From DATMRF01 sp035566435 (GTDB lineage Bacteria; Verrucomicrobiota; Verrucomicrobiia; Limisphaerales; UBA8199): a DNA stretch of 64,000 bases. Positions 1 to 8,964 of the stretch are shown here, piece after piece. Position numbers and translations under genes: made by a program. The stretch spans positions 1-64,000 of the forward strand of contig DATMRF010000012.1 in the NCBI GenBank assembly GCA_035566435.1, read 5' to 3'. The notes beneath the pieces were generated by a model. The model searched no databases, was not told the DNA's origin, and was given only the letters and a program-made list of their open reading frames with translations. Positions within the stretch are counted from its first letter, which is position 1; every line of letters starts with the position of its first letter.

Positions 1-1
1 G

Positions 2-133
2 CGCCGGCGTATCCGCACCATGTGCGCCTTTACCACCCGCAGCAGTTGTGAACGTATCCTCTACAGCGTCTTTGATCGCATGAACAAACATTGGTCCCGT
101 CACCCGCTCCCAGCTTTTACACACTACTCTTGA
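2..133 (+). CDS. C-terminal fragment of an unidentified, possibly transposase-like, protein
   Basis: An open frame enters from the left edge and ends at TGA 131-133 after about 43 codons. The peptide is basic: an RRRIRTMCAF stretch, then a Cys-Glu-Arg helix-like segment and a HPLPAFTHYS tail. The Arg-rich motif followed by a short helix and stop resembles the C-termini of mutator/IS256-type transposases, but that is only an impression from the residues. The rest of the gene lies outside the window. It could also be a chance frame. Positions 134-306 hold no gene that I recognise. Confidence 0.3.
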   Translation, partial: RRRIRTMCAFTTRSSCERILYSVFDRMNKHWSRHPLPAFTHYS

Positions 134-306
134 CGCCAGCCCAAATCGATAAACAGGAGGTCCATAACAAACCGATGGACACTCGGAGCACACGGTCCCG
201 ACGTTTTAACGCTATTGGCCCCCCGTCCTTCACCGCTTCACCGCTCTCATCGTCCCCCTTTCATCTCGCCTGACGGCACATCTCATGGCATTCTGTTGGG
301 CTAACT

Positions 307-2223
307 ATGTCTCAACCGGCTGCCACCACGACCGGCGAGCACCGCTACGGCACCGGCGAACTCGTCTGCCGCCTGCTCGCGCTGGCGTGGCAGTTCCGCG
401 GCGATTGCCTGCTGTCCGTGGTGTTGAGCATCGCTCTCCTGCTGCTCGGTCTGGCCGGCCTCCAACTGCTGGGAGTTGTCATCGACGTGATCCGACACGC
501 GCTCGACCCCTCACAGCGCGCGCCAGTCTATCCTTTCGGCTGGAGCCCACCGGCGGTCTGGACCCCGCTGCAAATCGTCACCGCGATGTCCCTGGCCATT
601 GTCGCTCAGGCACTCCTCCGGGCGGTCCTCACCTACCAATACAATATGGTAACCGCCCAGCTCACCCAGGGCAGGATCGTGCCCGACCTCCGCGACCGCC
701 TTTACGCCAAGCTCCAGCGGCTCAGTTTCCGCTTCTTTGATGTCCATGGATCGAGCTCGATTTTCAACCGCGTCACCGGCGATGTGCAGAACACGCGTCT
801 GTTCGTGGACGGCGTGGTATTGCAGGGCATTAACATGCTGCTCACTTTGGGCGCCTATTTCATTTTCATGTGGCGCATTCACTCCGCCCTGACGCTGGCG
901 TGCCTGTCGGTCACCATTGGTCTCTGGTGGGTCACGCATTATTACTCGGGGCGCCTGCGGCCCGCGTACCTGCGCAACCGCGAGCTTTTTGACCAACTGG
1001 TCCAACTATTCACCGAAAGCATTCGCGGCATGCAAACCGTCAAAGGCTTCGCTGCCGAACCGCACCAGCTTCGGCGGTTCGAAGAGGCCAACCAGCAGGT
1101 CTCCGGCCAGCAGAAGCGGATCTTCCTCGACCTCTCTGTGTTCACGCCGGCGACGCAACTCCTGTCCCAATTCAGCCTGGTGATCCTCTTTGCCTATGGC
1201 GGCTGGCTTTACGTTCAGGGCGAGATTTCATTGGGCAGCGGCCTCGTTGTCTTTGCTGGTTTGATGCAACAATTCAACGGCCAGGTCGCCAACATCACCA
1301 CTATCGCCAACTCCGTGCAGCAAAGCTTCACCGCCGCGCGCCGCGTGTTCGAGGTGATCGATACGCCCGCCGAAGTGCAAAACAAACCCAACGCCGTCGC
1401 GCCCGCACGGCTTACCGGCCGGATAGTGTTCGACAACGTCACCTTCGGATACCACCCCAACACCCCCGTGCTCCGAGGGGTTTCATTCTCCGCCGATCCC
1501 GGCCGGTTCGTCGGAATTTTCGGGATGACCGGTGCCGGCAAGAGCTCGCTCCTGAGCCTGATACCCCGCTTTTACGACCCGCAAGAGGGCCGCATCCTCG
1601 CCGACGGCCAGGACCTCAAAGACCTCGACCTCGACGCTTTCCGTCGCCAAATCGGCATCGTTTACCAGGAAAGTTTTCTCTTCTCCAACACGGTCGCCGC
1701 CAACATCGCTTTCGGGAGCCCGCACGCCACTCAGCAGGAGATCGAACACGCCGCTCGGGTCGCCTCCGCGCACGACTTTATTCTCGAGCTGCCCCATGGC
1801 TACGAGACCGTCCTCGGCGAATCGGGCGTCGATTTGTCGGGAGGCCAACGCCAACGGCTCGCCCTCGCTCGCGCCTTGCTGCTCGAACCGCCGATTCTCA
1901 TCCTCGATGACCCGACGGCTTCTGTGGACCCCAAGACCGAGCATGAAATTGTGTCCGCGCTGCGTCACGCCATGTCCGGGCGCACCACGTTCGTCGTCGC
2001 CAACCGCCTGAGCCTGTTGCGCCGCGCCGATGTCATCCTTGTTCTGGATCAGGGATGCTTGGTTCGCGCCGGCACGCATGAAGAGTTGCTGCAGGTTCCA
2101 GGTCTTTACCGCGAAACCGCCTTGCTCCAGCTCATGGATCTGGATGATGAGCCACTGTCGGGCGCGGCCGGTCGCGGGTTTACGCCGGCTAGAATCCCGT
2201 CCCGAACGGAGGTGGAAGTCTGA
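307..2223 (+). CDS. ABC exporter half-transporter, degenerate-ATPase subunit
   Basis: A 638-residue type IV ABC exporter half: a membrane domain (about residues 30-340) followed by a nucleotide-binding domain. Seen in the NBD: Walker A GMTGAGKSS, signature LSGGQ, Walker B ending LILDDP (the catalytic Glu position is Asp) and VVANRL at the H-loop, where the usual His is Asn. These two changes mark a non-hydrolysing site. The next gene has the complementary pattern (intact Walker B and H-loop, altered signature), so the two probably form a heterodimer like TM287/288 or BmrCD. The substrate is unknown; lipids or drugs are usual for the family. The ATG at 307 follows directly on the intergenic region. 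Confidence 0.9.
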   Translation: MSQPAATTTGEHRYGTGELVCRLLALAWQFRGDCLLSVVLSIALLLLGLAGLQLLGVVIDVIRHALDPSQRAPVYPFGWSPPAVWTPLQIVTAMSLAIVAQALLRAVLTYQYNMVTAQLTQGRIVPDLRDRLYAKLQRLSFRFFDVHGSSSIFNRVTGDVQNTRLFVDGVVLQGINMLLTLGAYFIFMWRIHSALTLACLSVTIGLWWVTHYYSGRLRPAYLRNRELFDQLVQLFTESIRGMQTVKGFAAEPHQLRRFEEANQQVSGQQKRIFLDLSVFTPATQLLSQFSLVILFAYGGWLYVQGEISLGSGLVVFAGLMQQFNGQVANITTIANSVQQSFTAARRVFEVIDTPAEVQNKPNAVAPARLTGRIVFDNVTFGYHPNTPVLRGVSFSADPGRFVGIFGMTGAGKSSLLSLIPRFYDPQEGRILADGQDLKDLDLDAFRRQIGIVYQESFLFSNTVAANIAFGSPHATQQEIEHAARVASAHDFILELPHGYETVLGESGVDLSGGQRQRLALARALLLEPPILILDDPTASVDPKTEHEIVSALRHAMSGRTTFVVANRLSLLRRADVILVLDQGCLVRAGTHEELLQVPGLYRETALLQLMDLDDEPLSGAAGRGFTPARIPSRTEVEV

Positions 2224-2356
2224 GCTATGCGCGTGGGCCTCTAATTCCTTGAATCAAAGATCAGACACTAAAGACCAAGCATTGACGCCCGCTGGCGCTA
2301 AGTCGGGCGTCTCGGCTCTGGACCGCTCCCGCGAGGCCATCACCTACTATCGGCCG

Positions 2357-4162
2357 ATGGAAGACCGCGAAGCGGACTGGGCGCCTCTGAGCGGGCAGCT
2401 CATTCGCCGCATCTTCACTTACACGCGGCCCTACAAGACCCGACGCACCTGGCTGTTCATCCTCACTTTCGCCCGTGGCCTGCAATTGCCCGCCCTGGCC
2501 TGGATGATCGGCCAGACGATCAACGGCCCCATCGCCGGGCGCAACCTCACCGGCATCTACCTGCACGCCGGCATTTACCTGCTGCTCGTTCTCTCGATGG
2601 TCCTCACGCTCCACTTCCGCCAGCGTTTCGCCCTCGAACTCGGCGAAGCCGTCGCTCACGACATGCGCTCCGAGTGGTTCCGCAAGTTGCACTCGCTCCC
2701 CATGTCGTTCTTCAACAAAACCAAGTTTGGCCGCATCATCAGCCGCATGACGTCCGACATCGACAGCGTCCGCGTCGCGGTCCAGGACGTCGCCTTCGTC
2801 GTCATCATCCAGGCCGTCCAAATGACCGTCGCCGCCCTCCTCATGGCGTGGTACAACTGGAAACTTTTTTCGATGATGCTGCTGTTCGTGCCCATCATCT
2901 GGGTCGTCAACCAGCGCTACCGGCGCGATGTCAGCTTTCAGTTGCGCAAGCTCCAGGAGACGTGGAGCAGGGTGAGCTCGACTCTCGCCGAATCGGTCAG
3001 CGGCATCCGGGTCACGCAAGCCTTCGTCCGGCAGGAAATCAACGCCGGCTTTTTCCGCAAACTGGTCAATCTCCACGGCGAAAACAACGTCGGCGTCGCG
3101 CGCGCGTCCGCCGTGTTCATCCCCTTGCTCCAGATGAAAAGCCAGCTTTTCCTGGGCGCGATGGCCTTTATGAGCGGCTACGGTGCGCTCCGCTGGCACG
3201 GCTGGCTCCACATGGAGGTCGGCGACCTCGTCATGTTCTTCTTCCTCGCGAATTTCTTCTTCGACCCCGTTCAGGTCATCGGCAACCAGTATAACCAGGC
3301 GCTCTCCGCCATGGCCGGCGCGGAACGCTACTTCCGCTTGCTCGACCTTCCGCCGGAATGGACCGACGCCCCGGACGCCAAACCGCTGCCCCCCATTCGA
3401 GGCCGGGTCGAGTTCCAGGATGTCTCCTTCGAATACGACCCTGGCCGTCCTGTCCTGACCGGCATTTCATTCGACGCCGAACCCGGCGAAACCGTCGCGC
3501 TGGTCGGCCATACCGGCAGTGGCAAAACGACGATCGTCGGCCTGTTGCAGAAATTCTACCTCCCCACCACCGGCCGCGTCCTCGTGGATGGCCACGACCT
3601 GCTCCAGGTCACCAGCGATTCCCTCCACGCGCAAATGGGCAGCGTCCAGCAAAACAACTTCCTGTTCGCCGGCACCGTCCTCGAGAATATCCGCTTCACC
3701 CGGCCCGACGCCACCGAAGCCGACGTCCGCGCCACCCTGCGCGACCTCGACTGTCTGGACCTGCTCGAAGCCCTGCCACACGGACTCGAAACCCAGGTCG
3801 GTGAAAAGAGTGCCGCACTCTCGCTCGGCCAGCGCCAACTGGTTTGCTTTGCGCGCGCGCTGCTGGCCGACCCGCGCATCCTCGTGTTGGACGAAGCCAC
3901 CAGCGCCATCGACACCGTCACCGAAACCCGCCTCCAACGCGCATTGGAAGTGCTGTTGCGGGGCCGCACCGCATTTGTCGTCGCCCATCGGCTGAGCACC
4001 ATTCGCAAAGCCCGCTTGGTCCTTGTCCTCGACCAGGGCCGCATTGTCGAACGCGGCACCCATGAAACCCTCCTCGCCGCCAAAGGCGTCTATGCCCGGC
4101 TCCACGAAGAATTCATCCGCGGCGGCTCGCCCTCCCCAGCGTCCTCGTCGTCGTCCTCGTAA
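2357..4162 (+). CDS. ABC exporter half-transporter, catalytically complete subunit
   Basis: A 601-residue membrane-plus-NBD protein, partner of the preceding gene. The membrane domain starts around FTYTRPYKTRR. NBD motifs are Walker A VGHTGSGKTT, a non-canonical signature LSLGQ, Walker B VLDEATSAID with the catalytic Glu, and VVAHRLST with the H-loop His. In a heterodimer its Walker B/H-loop would pair with the LSGGQ of the first subunit to make the one active ATP site. The frame is open upstream into the previous gene. ATG 2357 is the first Met after that gene's stop; a TTG at 2249 would add 36 residues and cannot be excluded. It ends with a poly-Ser tail. Confidence 0.9.
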   Translation: MEDREADWAPLSGQLIRRIFTYTRPYKTRRTWLFILTFARGLQLPALAWMIGQTINGPIAGRNLTGIYLHAGIYLLLVLSMVLTLHFRQRFALELGEAVAHDMRSEWFRKLHSLPMSFFNKTKFGRIISRMTSDIDSVRVAVQDVAFVVIIQAVQMTVAALLMAWYNWKLFSMMLLFVPIIWVVNQRYRRDVSFQLRKLQETWSRVSSTLAESVSGIRVTQAFVRQEINAGFFRKLVNLHGENNVGVARASAVFIPLLQMKSQLFLGAMAFMSGYGALRWHGWLHMEVGDLVMFFFLANFFFDPVQVIGNQYNQALSAMAGAERYFRLLDLPPEWTDAPDAKPLPPIRGRVEFQDVSFEYDPGRPVLTGISFDAEPGETVALVGHTGSGKTTIVGLLQKFYLPTTGRVLVDGHDLLQVTSDSLHAQMGSVQQNNFLFAGTVLENIRFTRPDATEADVRATLRDLDCLDLLEALPHGLETQVGEKSAALSLGQRQLVCFARALLADPRILVLDEATSAIDTVTETRLQRALEVLLRGRTAFVVAHRLSTIRKARLVLVLDQGRIVERGTHETLLAAKGVYARLHEEFIRGGSPSPASSSSSS

Positions 4163-4178
4163 TCGGTCCGTCCTTCGC

Positions 4179-4619
4179 ATGAACCGCTTCGCCGGCTTTC
4201 TCCTCGTATTACTGCTCGCCGCCGCAGCCTGGTACGGTCTCTCTCACCACCGCACCCCAACCACGCCCAAACTCCCCACCACGCTCGACGAGTTTAAACA
4301 GCAGCCCGGCGGCGCTTCCACAGTTGACGCAGGTGACTTCTTATTCGCCCTCGCGAAACAAGGAAAGCTCCCCGGCTTTTCTCCCGGCGAACATGGCGCG
4401 ATGCATGCCGGCATCGTGGATGCCAATGGCGATAGTCCCTCGGTCACCGCCTCCGAAACCTATCCCATTTCGCGCGGCATCACCTTCTCGAAAGAAGACG
4501 ACACCTCCGTGTACTTCTACATCGTCGTGCAAACCTCCAATAACGCCCCCTGGAAACTGCAGAAAGCCTGGCGCACCGACGCAGACGGCCACGTCGTCCA
4601 GAACTACCCCGTCCCATAA
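4179..4619 (+). CDS. small membrane-anchored or exported protein
   Basis: 146 residues. The N-terminus MNRFAGFLLVLLLAAAAWYG is a single hydrophobic anchor or signal peptide, followed by a Pro/Thr-rich linker and a compact domain with acidic and aromatic residues. It begins 16 bases after the ABC exporter stop, so it is probably co-transcribed. The ATG at 4179 was chosen because it starts the signal-like segment; the frame is open further upstream only inside the transporter gene. I do not recognise the family and assign no function. Its place suggests an accessory of the exporter. Confidence 0.65.
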   Translation: MNRFAGFLLVLLLAAAAWYGLSHHRTPTTPKLPTTLDEFKQQPGGASTVDAGDFLFALAKQGKLPGFSPGEHGAMHAGIVDANGDSPSVTASETYPISRGITFSKEDDTSVYFYIVVQTSNNAPWKLQKAWRTDADGHVVQNYPVP

Positions 4620-4701
4620 CGCGCCTTCCACTTTTTAACACTTTAACCACCTCCCCCTCCCTTTTCTGACCCTCCATCAAGCATCGACTTTCAACTATCG
4701 A

Positions 4702-4929
4702 CTAGCGGTGGCAAGCCCCCGCCGCCAACCCCCACTGCCCCGCCAGATAAAGCGCCATCCCCAGGCACCCCAGGAATCCTTCCGCCTCGTCCGATACCTC
4801 CAACCCTCCCCCTGACTCCGGTGGGTACATCGACGCGCTCGGCCGCAGCGACGCACACCCCTGCCCCATCAATGCCGACAGCAACAGAGCCGCCAGCAAA
4901 CCGCTCAGCCCATGTCGGTTCCGAAACAT
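4702..4929 (-). CDS. small putative lipoprotein
   Basis: 75 residues with a short basic N-terminus, a hydrophobic core and a lipobox-like LMGQGC, so the mature protein would start at that Cys. The mature part is short and rich in Gly, Ser and Pro, and I can name no domain. It stands alone, convergent with the plus-strand genes to its left and divergent from the HEAT-like gene to its right. The reading is plausible because of the signal peptide, but the length makes it uncertain. Confidence 0.5.
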   Translation of the reverse strand: MFRNRHGLSGLLAALLLSALMGQGCASLRPSASMYPPESGGGLEVSDEAEGFLGCLGMALYLAGQWGLAAGACHR

Positions 4930-5027
4930 ACTACTCCCGATTCCTCCTAAACCTCACCCTATTTCTACTATAGTCAACTTTCCAATGGTATTGCCATCGC
5001 TGTGCACCCAGGTAAAGTGTCCTCACT

Positions 5028-5933
5028 ATGAAGGCTCGGTCTCGCTCCTGTGACGCCAGCGCCGCGCTTTTCTGTGCTCATTCCCCCGACAAGCCTGCGC
5101 GGTTCGGAGTCTTGCTGGGGTTGGCTGTCATCATCATCATTGGGGCTTCAGCCCTGTTAACCGCGAAGAAAGAGCCCACCTACAAGAATAAAACTCTTTC
5201 GAAATGGTTCTATGGTCAGAAAAACGATTTCTTTGCCGAATCAAAAATGCTGGCCGCGGACGACGCCATCAATGCACTTGGCACCAACGCCCTTCCCTTC
5301 CTCTTTGCTAATCTTAGCGCCCAGGGCGACTCAGCTTTGTACTTCCGGATTTACCGGCTCACCCCTGGCCTGTTTCGGACATTACTTCCATACCCGATTT
5401 CAGGCGACGACATTCACTGGATGGCCCTGACCCACATGCGGAGTTTCAGCAGTATGCCAAGCAACGCAGTCGTGAAGCTGTCGCGGCTGGTGCCGGGGCT
5501 GTCAAATCCGGCGCTTCGGACGTTTGGTCTCCAAATAGTGCAAGCTCGCGCGAGCGAGGTCGCTGCCGCCCCGTGTATCATGCTCTGCCAGGACCTGTTA
5601 GCTGACCCCAGCTCCGGAGTTCAACTGGTAGCCGCGATAATGCTGGCGCAGCTCGACCACACCCAAACGAAAGGTTTTCCGATTCTGATTGCTGCTTTTA
5701 CGAATCAACAACAACTCGATTCCGCCCTATCGTCAACACGCTACCGGCTTCAGCAACCGCCTGGCGGATGGACTAACACGAGTGCCGCCATGCCGCCTGT
5801 TGTAGCTCTCAGACAAGCGACGCAACGAGCAATCCTCATGGCCCTGGAACAACTCCAGCCGAACCTGGATGATCAGCAAAAAGCCCTCATTCGCGGCTAC
5901 GATAGCGCCAGTGCCGGAAAGCGCGGTCCGTAG
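5028..5933 (+). CDS. HEAT-repeat-like membrane-anchored protein
   Basis: 301 residues: a basic N-terminus, one transmembrane segment (about residues 27-45, LLGLAVIIIIGASALL), then a soluble domain opening with YKNKTLSKWFYG. This YxxKTLSxW opening is characteristic of the anchored HEAT-repeat proteins that Verrucomicrobiota carry in many copies. The Ala/Leu-rich helices (residues 70-290) fit alpha-solenoid repeats. The function is unknown; HEAT solenoids usually bind proteins. It is monocistronic, with no partner nearby. Confidence 0.7.
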   Translation: MKARSRSCDASAALFCAHSPDKPARFGVLLGLAVIIIIGASALLTAKKEPTYKNKTLSKWFYGQKNDFFAESKMLAADDAINALGTNALPFLFANLSAQGDSALYFRIYRLTPGLFRTLLPYPISGDDIHWMALTHMRSFSSMPSNAVVKLSRLVPGLSNPALRTFGLQIVQARASEVAAAPCIMLCQDLLADPSSGVQLVAAIMLAQLDHTQTKGFPILIAAFTNQQQLDSALSSTRYRLQQPPGGWTNTSAAMPPVVALRQATQRAILMALEQLQPNLDDQQKALIRGYDSASAGKRGP

Positions 5934-6129
5934 ACGCGGACGCGAAGCCAGCCACCGCTGCGATCCAAATGCAGTACCCATTTGTCCCGCGTAAATCCCA
6001 TCTCCCTTCCTCTTGTGCTCTTCGTGCCCTTTCGTGGCGACTCCCGCTCCCAATCGAAAATCCCGCAGTTGCGCCTTCCCTCTCCCTGGTCCATCTTTTC
6101 TTTCGTACGTCACCTTTCCCAATAACACT

Positions 6130-7179
6130 ATGAAACGCAGAGTCTTCCTCAAAACCGTCGGCGGCGCTGCCGGCGCTGCCGCTCTCGGCCTGCCCCAAAT
6201 CCTCGATGCCGCCGAACCCGTCGAAAAAGTCGCCGGCCTGCCCCGCCGCGTCCTGGGCCGAACCGGCCAGAAACTCTCCGTCGTGGGCTTCCCGGGCCTT
6301 TCCCTGACCCATTGCGACCAGGAAAAAAGCACCGCCGCACTGCACAACGCCTTCGAACGCGGCGTCAACTACTTCGACGTTGCCCCCAACTACGGCAACG
6401 GCGACGCCGAAATTAAAATGGGCATCGGCCTCCAGGGCCTTGACCGCTCGAGATACTTCCTCGCCTGCAAAACCCACAAACGCGACGCCGCCGGCGCCCA
6501 GATGGAACTCGACCGCTCCCTCCAGCGTCTCAAGACCGATCACTTCGACCTCTACCAACTCCACCACCTCGTCCGCCCCGCCGAAGTCAAGCAAGTCTTC
6601 GGCCCCGACGGCGCCATGGAACCCATCGTCAAGGCCAAAAAGGAAGGCAAAATCAAATACATCGGCTTCTCGGCGCATACCACCAAGGCCGCCCTCGAAG
6701 CGATGAAGACCTTCCCCTTCGACTCCGTCATGTTCCCCATCAACTTCGTCGAATACTACACCCGCAATTTCGGCAAGGAAATCCTCGCCCTGGCCAACGA
6801 ACGAAGCGCCGGCGTCCTCGCCATCAAACCCCTCTCCTGGGGCACCTGGCCAAAAGACACCCCTAAAAACCGTGAGTGGTGGTACGCCTCCGTCGAGCAA
6901 CCCGCCCAGGTCGAACTCGCCGTCCGGTTCAGCCTCTCCCAAAAGGGGGTTGTCGCCGCCATCCCCACCTCCTTCGTCGAACTCCTGGACCGCACCATCG
7001 AAGCCGCCAAAGCCTTCAAACCCCTCGATGCGCCCGCCATCGCGCAGCTCCAGGAGATGGCCGCCAACCGCGGCTCGATTTTCATCGCCGAAGAAAACCA
7101 GGTCGCGTTCAACCACCCGCACGGCAACCCGGCTTATCCTCATAGCCCCCACGAAGACCACGGAGCTGAATGGGTCTGA
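6130..7179 (+). CDS. Tat-exported aldo/keto reductase
   Basis: 349 residues. A Tat signal (KRRVFLKTVGGAAGAAALG) precedes a complete aldo/keto reductase barrel, an NADPH-dependent carbonyl reductase fold. Visible family features: RVLGRTGQKLSVVGFP at the first strand, the Asp/Tyr pair in YFDVAPNYGNGDAE, the Lys in FLACKTHKR, and the HHLV and NFVEYYTRN barrel strands. The start at 6130 is placed at the Tat peptide; the frame extends upstream without another convincing start. Exported AKRs are common beside sugar oxidoreductases in this phylum. The physiological substrate is not evident. The strong C bias at third positions is shared with neighbours. Confidence 0.88.
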   Translation: MKRRVFLKTVGGAAGAAALGLPQILDAAEPVEKVAGLPRRVLGRTGQKLSVVGFPGLSLTHCDQEKSTAALHNAFERGVNYFDVAPNYGNGDAEIKMGIGLQGLDRSRYFLACKTHKRDAAGAQMELDRSLQRLKTDHFDLYQLHHLVRPAEVKQVFGPDGAMEPIVKAKKEGKIKYIGFSAHTTKAALEAMKTFPFDSVMFPINFVEYYTRNFGKEILALANERSAGVLAIKPLSWGTWPKDTPKNREWWYASVEQPAQVELAVRFSLSQKGVVAAIPTSFVELLDRTIEAAKAFKPLDAPAIAQLQEMAANRGSIFIAEENQVAFNHPHGNPAYPHSPHEDHGAEWV

Positions 7180-7216
7180 GTTTCTAGACCTTCGACTCAA
7201 TAGCTGAAGGTGGGGC

Positions 7217-7234
7217 CGCGTTGTCCCCAACGCG
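7217..7234. repeat. dispersed hairpin repeat, copy 1
   Basis: The arms CGCGTTG and CAACGCG (7 bp) enclose a 4-base loop. Near-identical hairpins lie at 45962-45980 and 51838-51858. This copy sits just beyond the 3' end of the pseudopilin gene, between it and the aldo/keto reductase, so it could also act in transcript ends. Confidence 0.6.
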
Positions 7235-7253
7235 CCGCATTAATCGGCGTCGC

Positions 7254-8108
7254 TCACCGCTGAAACTCCCACCAATTCGAGGGAGCCCACGCCTCTTCGT
7301 GTGGTTTATTGTCGCGGTTCCAGTGGTGGGCGGTTCGCGGCGGATAAAACAAGTCGCGCCGTTTCACCCGAAGGACATGCCCGTCACAGAATAGGACGTT
7401 GTAGCCGTCTCCGTGTGGCGGATCCATTTCGCGAAGACTGTGGAGAGAGTCCTCCCAGTGCCACGCGTCGCGCCAAGGGGTCATCGCATAAAGGCCCAGA
7501 GTGGCATTAGGAGCTTCGAGCGGAAACCAACCGTCGGCTCCTATGCGGTATGAGCGGGCATCCGCCACGGCGTACATCTGACTGGGCTCCAGCACCTCTG
7601 ACTCGCGTGGAGAAAAAACCGGTTGCCCGCCTAAACCTAACTTTCCTCTCAACTGGAATGTGGGCGTTCCCACCCACCCGCTCCAGCCATTACCGATGAT
7701 GCCGTTGTTGTTGTAGGCATAACTCGTCCACAAACGGGCGCCGGCCTAGCGAGCCAATGTGTTCGTCGCCCAGAATATCGTCATACCCCGGTTGGCGATG
7801 TAGCTCGGGCAGTTCCACAAGCTGTTCGTCCAACTCACAGGGTTGTAGGGGTGGAGCCGGTCCATCCAGAGCTGGAGCGTGTCCCAGTCGCCCAACGATG
7901 GGTAGCGGTTATGGTCGGAGACGTACATCGCCAGCGCGATGCCGATTTGTCGCAAATGGTTTTTGCAGGCGGCATCCTGTCCCTTCGCCTTGGCGCGCGA
8001 AAGTGCCGGCAGCAGCACGGAAGCCAGAATGCCGATGAGCGCGATCACCACCAGTAGCTCTAATAGCGTAAACCCAGCTCGCGTCTGTTCGTGAGATCCC
8101 AGCAGCAT
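7254..8108 (-). pseudogene. prepilin-like (H-X9-DG) pseudopilin, interrupted by in-frame TAG
   Basis: The N-terminal part (ATG 8108 to TAG 7746-7748) has the prepilin cleavage/methylation motif GFTLLELLVVIALIGILAS. The part after the stop, in the same frame, ends with HGDGYNVLFCDGHV, which fits the H-X9-DG motif of the large pseudopilin-like family in Verrucomicrobiota, Planctomycetes and Lentisphaerae. Together they make a normal-length protein of about 284 codons with one internal amber codon, between TNTLAR and AGARLWTSYAYNN. This is a single-base nonsense lesion, a sequencing error or suppression. Such proteins are thought to be exported by type II secretion or pilus-like machinery. Confidence 0.85.
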
Positions 8109-8258
8109 AATCAATTTGACATCGCTCGGAGCTTTGCGTCACACCGAAGCTCCCAACCCCGCTGTCGTCAATCTCCTCCAACCAGCGGTTACCGCTTGCC
8201 AGGCACGTCTCCCCCACTATCCCATCCCCCATCCATCCCTCCACCTTCTCCCCCACCC

Positions 8259-8570
8259 TCACCGCTGCTGGTTCCCAGTGACTCCCCCGGCCGCGCGGGG
8301 TCGCTCCACCCCAACGGCTCCGGCCTCCGGGTCGCGTTCAGGCGCCGGAACTGCTAGCGCCGCGTCGAGTCGAACCACCTGCCCCATTTCCGCGTTTAGT
8401 CTGCGTCCCCAATCCATGTCGACAGGGCTTACCTCAGCCTCGCTCGGGAATACGAACCATCTCTGGTCCTCAGCTTCCGCCAGATTCATTCTCAGCTTGC
8501 GATACACCCTGCGTTCGTACTCGAAGCAGGTGCCCGCAGCCAGTTCACGAAACTTTGCCCGCTTATCCAT
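8259..8570 (-). CDS. small hypothetical protein
   Basis: 103 residues from ATG 8570, which follows a purine-rich GAAGGGTGG stretch that can act as ribosome binding site; the frame is open for 22 more codons upstream. The first 70 residues (KFRELAAGTCFEYERRVYRK and a following acidic helix) look like a folded domain; the last 30 are Pro/Ala/Gly-rich. It is not recognised. It lies divergent from the twin palindrome at 8677-8713, about 107 bases upstream of its start, and could be the gene that site controls. Confidence 0.5.
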   Translation of the reverse strand: MDKRAKFRELAAGTCFEYERRVYRKLRMNLAEAEDQRWFVFPSEAEVSPVDMDWGRRLNAEMGQVVRLDAALAVPAPERDPEAGAVGVERPRAAGGVTGNQQR

Positions 8571-8964
8571 ATTTCCACCCTTCTCCTGATAAAAGTCGCC
8601 CACCATCCCCCAATTGCTAAGCAATGCGCTTGCCAATGTGAAACCCTCGGAAAATCACACCCCGGCACTCTATTTCTGCGTGAGCCTCACGCATATTGCG
8701 TGGATTTCACGCAGAGCCTACCAACAGTTCGCCGCCCGGGACCTCCTCCCCTGCGTCCAGCCGGTCCTTACGCGCCATCAGCGCTTGTCCCTCTGACATC
8801 CCCTTGTCCGTTAGCCTTTATACCTTAACCTTCGCCGCTTACCCGCCCTCCAAAAGAAACTTCTCGCCTTCCATGCCCGACCTGTTTAAATCAGTCCCAC
8901 CGCATGGCTATGCTCAGCCGCGTTCCGGCTCGGGCCATGCTTTTGTACTGACAAGAACCGAATA
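8571..8964. other. 394-bp gene-free region
   Basis: Divergent intergenic space between the small minus-strand gene and the sensor kinase. It contains the twin palindrome at 8677-8713 and, at about 8805-8835, a short pyrimidine-rich stretch (TTAGCCTTTATACCTTAACC) of a kind that recurs between other genes here. No RNA gene was recognised. Confidence 0.6.
8677..8713. promoter_or_regulatory. twin palindromic operator-like site
   Basis: Two 17-bp palindromes with the same arms lie side by side: 8677-8693 (TGCGTGAG, C, CTCACGCA) and 8697-8713 (TGCGTG, 5 bases, CACGCA). Their centres are 20 bp apart, close to two helical turns, as expected for two dimers of one regulator on the same DNA face. It is 107 bp from the minus-strand gene start and 250 bp from the kinase start. 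The regulator is unknown. Confidence 0.55.

Noticed and set aside
2030..2356. N-terminal extension of the second ABC exporter half
   Set aside because: Codons before 2357 overlap the first exporter gene or read as a Ser/Arg-rich tail not seen in the family; TTG 2249 was kept only as an alternative.
5887..7230. 447-codon frame antisense to the aldo/keto reductase
   Set aside because: Gly/Asp/Val-rich shadow; the plus-strand protein has Tat signal and barrel motifs.
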